The position numbers and the translations under genes were made by a program. From Cyclonatronum proteinivorum (GTDB lineage: Bacteria > Bacteroidota > Rhodothermia > Balneolales > Cyclonatronaceae): a DNA stretch of 64,000 nucleotides. The DNA is taken from the NCBI RefSeq assembly GCF_003353065.1, contig NZ_CP027806.1:3492501-3556500 (forward strand), in the 5' to 3' direction. Shown here one piece after another: positions 60,796-64,000 of this stretch. Each line of letters begins with the position of its first letter. Position 1 is the first letter of the stretch. The notes beneath the pieces were generated by a model that searched no databases, had not been told where the DNA came from, and worked only from the letters and a program-made list of their open reading frames with translations.

Positions 60796-63327
60796 CTACC
60801 CCGCCCGCAGGATTTCGAGGGGTTTGCGGTTGCGGATGCTGCGGCTGTTGAACAGGCCGACGGCGAGGGTGAGCAGCACGATGACGGCGGTGGTGCCGAG
60901 CAGGACGGGGATGTCCGGTACGTAGGCGAGCTCGAAATAGAAGTAGGCAATGAGCCAGCCGGCGGTGAGGGCGAGGCCGAGGCCCGCGAGGCAGGCGAGC
61001 AGGCCGAGCAGTGCGTACTCGACGAGCTGAATGCGGCTGACCTGCTGCTGCACGGCGCCGAGGGTGCGGAGTAGTACGGCCTCCCGCACACGCTGAAAGC
61101 GGCTGATGGCAATCGCGCTGCCGAGCACAATCAGGCCGGTGAGCACGCTAAACAGCGCCATGAACTGCACCGCAAGCGCGATTTTATCGAGGAAGGTGCG
61201 CACGCTTTCGAGCACGATGCCGATATCCAAGGCGCTGATGTTGGGGTGCGCCCGCACGACGGCCTGCTGCATGGCGGCGACTTCATCGGCGCCGCCGGGG
61301 ACGTTCACGACGGTTGCGAAGAACTGCGGCGCGGGCTCGAGCACACCCGCCGGAAACAGTACAAAGAAGTTGGGCTCGGGTCGCTGAAAATCAATTTCGC
61401 GGATGGAGGTGACCTCGGTTTCCACGGGGATGCCCTGCACGTCGAAGGTGAGGCGGTCGCCGAGGCCGATGATCAGCTCTTCCGCTATGGTTTCGCCTAT
61501 GGAGATGGGCACGATTTCGTCGAAGCCGCCTTCGTGCCGCCCGATCCAGCGGCCCGCAATCACGGTCTCGGCCTCGTTCAGGTTTTCGCGATAGGTGACG
61601 CGGTACTCGCGGGTCAGGGCCCAGCGGCTGATACGCACCTCATCGTCCTCGCGCAGCTCGCGGATGCTGCGCTCGTTGATGCCCGCCAGCCGCATGGAAA
61701 CAATGGGCACATTCTGCAGCACCGCTGCCCCGCGATCTTCGATGATACGGATGATGTCGTCGTTCTGATCGGTCTGCACGTCGTAAAACACGAGATTCGG
61801 CTGCTGATCGCCGGTCTGAAAAGCGATGCGGTCGAGAATCATGTCGCGGGAAACGCTCATCACCCCGATCAGAAGCATGCCCATGCCGAGGGTGGTGACC
61901 AGCACCGCGGTCTGATTGTTAGGCCGGAACAGGTTGGCCACGCCCTGTCGCCAGACATAGGAAAAGGCGGGCAGACGCAGTTTTTTGAGCGTGGTGATGA
62001 GCAGTTTGGAAACGCCCAGCAGAATCAGCACGGCGGCGGTAAGACCAAGTACAAAGAAGGCGGCGACGATGTGGCTTCCTGTGAGCAGCGCGAGGACCCC
62101 GCCGATGGCGAGTACGGCTGCGAACATGACCGCGGCGACGGTCGTCTTCGGGAGATGCGCAAGCGGGGAGAAATCCGCGGAACGGATGGCGAGCAGGGGC
62201 GGGATGGTGTTCACGCTGAGCAGTGGCAGCAGGGCAAAAACCAGGCTGATGAAGACGCCGACGCCGAGTCCCAACAAAATGGAGGACCAGCTCAGGGCCT
62301 GCTGTATTTCAAAGGGGAGCAGTTCGAGGAACAGCATCGGCAGAAACTGCTGCACGAGCACGCCGATGACCGTGCCTGCAAGCGCCCCGATTACGCCCAT
62401 AGCCACGACCTGAAGCGAGACGATGGTGAGGGTCTGCCGTGAACTGACCCCGAGACAGCGCATCGTCGCCAGGGTCGCGCTTTTGCGCTTCACGTACACA
62501 TACACCGCGCTTGCCACACCGAGGGCGCCGAGCAGCAGGGCCACAAAGCCGATCATGCCCAGAAAGCGGGTCAGGTTATCGACAATGGCGCTGAACTGTT
62601 CCTTGCGCCGCTCAACCGTTGTGAAACTGAGGCCGCCGTTTTCGGCATCTTCGCGGAGGGTGCTCACGAGGGCGCGCATATCCGGGGTTTGCTCCCAGGC
62701 GAAATATTGTTTGTGCATCACGCGGCTGCCGCGCTGCAGGAGGCCGCTGTCGGCGATGGCGTCGAGGGGCAGCATGATACGCGGCCCGATCAGCGAGAAG
62801 GCGGCAGATTCACCGGGAATTTCCAGAATTTCGCCGGCGATGGGAAGTCTGACCCCGCCCACCTGCACGGAATCGCCCACGCTGAGGCCGAGCTGCCGCA
62901 TGATGGGCCGGTCAACGAGGGCCGCGTTTTGCTCCTGATAGGTGAAGGCGGCTTCGGCGGGCACGGTTTTGAGCGTGCCGTAAAACGGGAAGCCGCCGCG
63001 TATGGCGCGGATTTGCGACAAGCGCGTCTCCCCCGCTTCGCCGTAAAGCACCATGGTCGAAAACTCCACAACCGAGGACTGCCTGCCGCCGAGGGTGTCG
63101 AACATCGCAATCTGCCGCTCATCAAAAGCCTGGTTTTGCGCGATTTCGAGGTCGGCCCCGAGCAGCTCCTTGGCCTGCTCATCAACGGTGAGCAGAACAT
63201 CGGCCCGGAATGAAAGAATGGCGACGAGGGCAGCAACCCCGGCAATGATGCCGCTGCAGTACAGCAACAGGCTGCCGAGCTGCGGACGCGCATCGCGCCA
63301 GGCGGTTACGAAGGAAAAACGATCCAT
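60796..63327 (-). CDS. ABC transporter permease, FtsX/YbbP-like, large
   Basis: 843 residues. Layout: TM1 (LLLYCSGIIAGVAALVAILS), large periplasmic domain, three membrane segments (FLGMIGFVALLLGALGVASA...), further segments in the middle, a second periplasmic domain and a final FtsX-type group of three segments (AVQFMALFSVLTGLIVLGSA ... ALTAGWLIAYFYFELAYVPD). Doubled FtsX domains with about ten helices are typical of YbbP-type permeases, which act with a LolD-like ATPase in envelope processes. The ATPase gene is just upstream, 117 bp away. Substrate unknown. Confidence 0.9.
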   Translation of the reverse strand: MDRFSFVTAWRDARPQLGSLLLYCSGIIAGVAALVAILSFRADVLLTVDEQAKELLGADLEIAQNQAFDERQIAMFDTLGGRQSSVVEFSTMVLYGEAGETRLSQIRAIRGGFPFYGTLKTVPAEAAFTYQEQNAALVDRPIMRQLGLSVGDSVQVGGVRLPIAGEILEIPGESAAFSLIGPRIMLPLDAIADSGLLQRGSRVMHKQYFAWEQTPDMRALVSTLREDAENGGLSFTTVERRKEQFSAIVDNLTRFLGMIGFVALLLGALGVASAVYVYVKRKSATLATMRCLGVSSRQTLTIVSLQVVAMGVIGALAGTVIGVLVQQFLPMLFLELLPFEIQQALSWSSILLGLGVGVFISLVFALLPLLSVNTIPPLLAIRSADFSPLAHLPKTTVAAVMFAAVLAIGGVLALLTGSHIVAAFFVLGLTAAVLILLGVSKLLITTLKKLRLPAFSYVWRQGVANLFRPNNQTAVLVTTLGMGMLLIGVMSVSRDMILDRIAFQTGDQQPNLVFYDVQTDQNDDIIRIIEDRGAAVLQNVPIVSMRLAGINERSIRELREDDEVRISRWALTREYRVTYRENLNEAETVIAGRWIGRHEGGFDEIVPISIGETIAEELIIGLGDRLTFDVQGIPVETEVTSIREIDFQRPEPNFFVLFPAGVLEPAPQFFATVVNVPGGADEVAAMQQAVVRAHPNISALDIGIVLESVRTFLDKIALAVQFMALFSVLTGLIVLGSAIAISRFQRVREAVLLRTLGAVQQQVSRIQLVEYALLGLLACLAGLGLALTAGWLIAYFYFELAYVPDIPVLLGTTAVIVLLTLAVGLFNSRSIRNRKPLEILRAG

Positions 63328-63444
63328 CAGGTGGGTTTGAAAGGTTTGTTTTATCGGATGATGGCCTCAGAGCCTTTTCAGGGCTACCGGCTTGATTCCG
63401 AGAAATTTAGGGGAGGCGGGGAAGGACGACTGACCGGCACAGGC

Positions 63445-64000
63445 TCAGTGCTCGTGGACGAGGGTGGTATCTGCGGCGGTGAGGTGATCGCTTGCGATGC
63501 GGCCGGATTTAAGGCGGATGATGCGGTCGCACTTGGCCGCGAGCTCGTTGTCGTGGGTTACGATGATGAGGGTCGTGCCCTGCTTTTGGTTCAGCTCGAA
63601 GAGGATGCGCTCGACCTGCTCGCCGGTCTCGGTGTCGAGGTTGCCGGTCGGCTCGTCCGCGAACAGGATTTCGGGTGCGTTAATGAAGGCCCGCGCGATC
63701 GCGACGCGCTGCTGTTCGCCGCCCGAGAGCTGTGTGGGGTAGTGCGTGAGGCGGTGTCCAAGGCCAACCTCGTGCAGGAGTTCTTCGGCGCGGGCATGGA
63801 CGGTTTTATAGTCTCCGCCACGCAGCTCGACCGGCACCATCACATTTTCGACAGCGGTGAGGGTCGGGATGAGCTGAAAGGACTGGAACACGAAGCCGAT
63901 GTGCCGGTTCCGGATTTGGGAGAGCTGATCTTCGGTTTTGGTTTCGAGGGCGTGACTGCAGAGCTGAACCGAGCCGGAGGACGGCTGATCGAGTCCGGCG
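63445..64000 (-). CDS. ABC transporter ATP-binding protein, LolD/YbbA-like (N-terminus outside the window)
   Basis: The frame is open to the window end and continues upstream, so Walker A is not seen. Visible: Q-loop FVFQSFQLIPTLTAVENV, signature LSGGEQQRVAIARAF, Walker B EILFADEPTGNLD and H-loop LIIVTHDNELAAKCD. These are the features of LolD/MacB-type ATPases, which pair with FtsX-like permeases such as the downstream gene. Confidence 0.94.
   Translation of the reverse strand, partial: AGLDQPSSGSVQLCSHALETKTEDQLSQIRNRHIGFVFQSFQLIPTLTAVENVMVPVELRGGDYKTVHARAEELLHEVGLGHRLTHYPTQLSGGEQQRVAIARAFINAPEILFADEPTGNLDTETGEQVERILFELNQKQGTTLIIVTHDNELAAKCDRIIRLKSGRIASDHLTAADTTLVHEH

Overview
The window most resembles a chromosome segment of a Gram-negative member of the Balneolota/Rhodothermota branch near Bacteroidota. 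I infer this from three secreted proteins with type IX secretion (T9SS) type A sorting domains (motif NYPNPFNP...), a BtuB/BtuG-like vitamin B12 uptake pair, an orphan HPr/enzyme I pair, and generally weak Shine-Dalgarno sequences. No rRNA or phylogenetic marker is complete enough to name a genus. By eye most of it is moderately GC-rich; the clear exception is the AT-rich passenger region of the gene at 58.7-60.15 kb.

Layout. 0-3 kb: 3' part of clpC and a small MgtE-N-like protein. 3.1-8.4 kb: an RND efflux pump with its adaptor, and a lone CcmA-like ATPase. 8.5-12.2 kb: an unusual acidic low-complexity protein and an acyl-CoA carboxylase carboxyltransferase. 12.6-16.2 kb: copy A of a duplicated block (rarA facing a pyruvate-kinase-like gene). 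16.9-21.3 kb: metal and Mg transport (CDF, MgtC, MgtE) and an outer-membrane protein. 21.9-30.1 kb: a glycosyltransferase, tRNA-Ser(GCT), birA-tilS-hpt, a CBM48 protein, and ptsH-ptsI-pgi/pmi. 30.3-39.6 kb: gatC, then surface-polysaccharide genes (YfhO, glycosyltransferase, UDP-GlcNAc 2-epimerase, FemAB/GNAT-like protein) around a hybrid sensor kinase. 39.6-46.5 kb: a D-threonine-aldolase-like enzyme, a cobalamin riboswitch driving a TonB receptor and a secreted beta-propeller, and a DoxX protein. 47.0-50.6 kb: copy B of the rarA/pyruvate-kinase-like block, with the kinase gene frameshifted. 51.2-56.2 kb: a large T9SS subtilisin and a GDPD lipoprotein. 56.8-60.4 kb: an IS1380-type element inserted in the signal-peptide codons of another T9SS gene. 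60.8-64 kb: an ABC permease and its ATPase (cut by the window end).

The most unusual feature is a family of ten ~90-bp intergenic elements. Six lie directly on the U-tract side of a terminator-like hairpin, in the orientation of the upstream gene. All three T9SS genes end in the same composite: sorting-domain codons, hairpin, repeat. Other points are the 3.6-kb duplication with a 341-bp perfectly identical tract inside rarA, the B12 uptake pair whose BtuG-like propeller carries a T9SS signal, and the exact reconstruction of a signal peptide across the IS1380 insertion.
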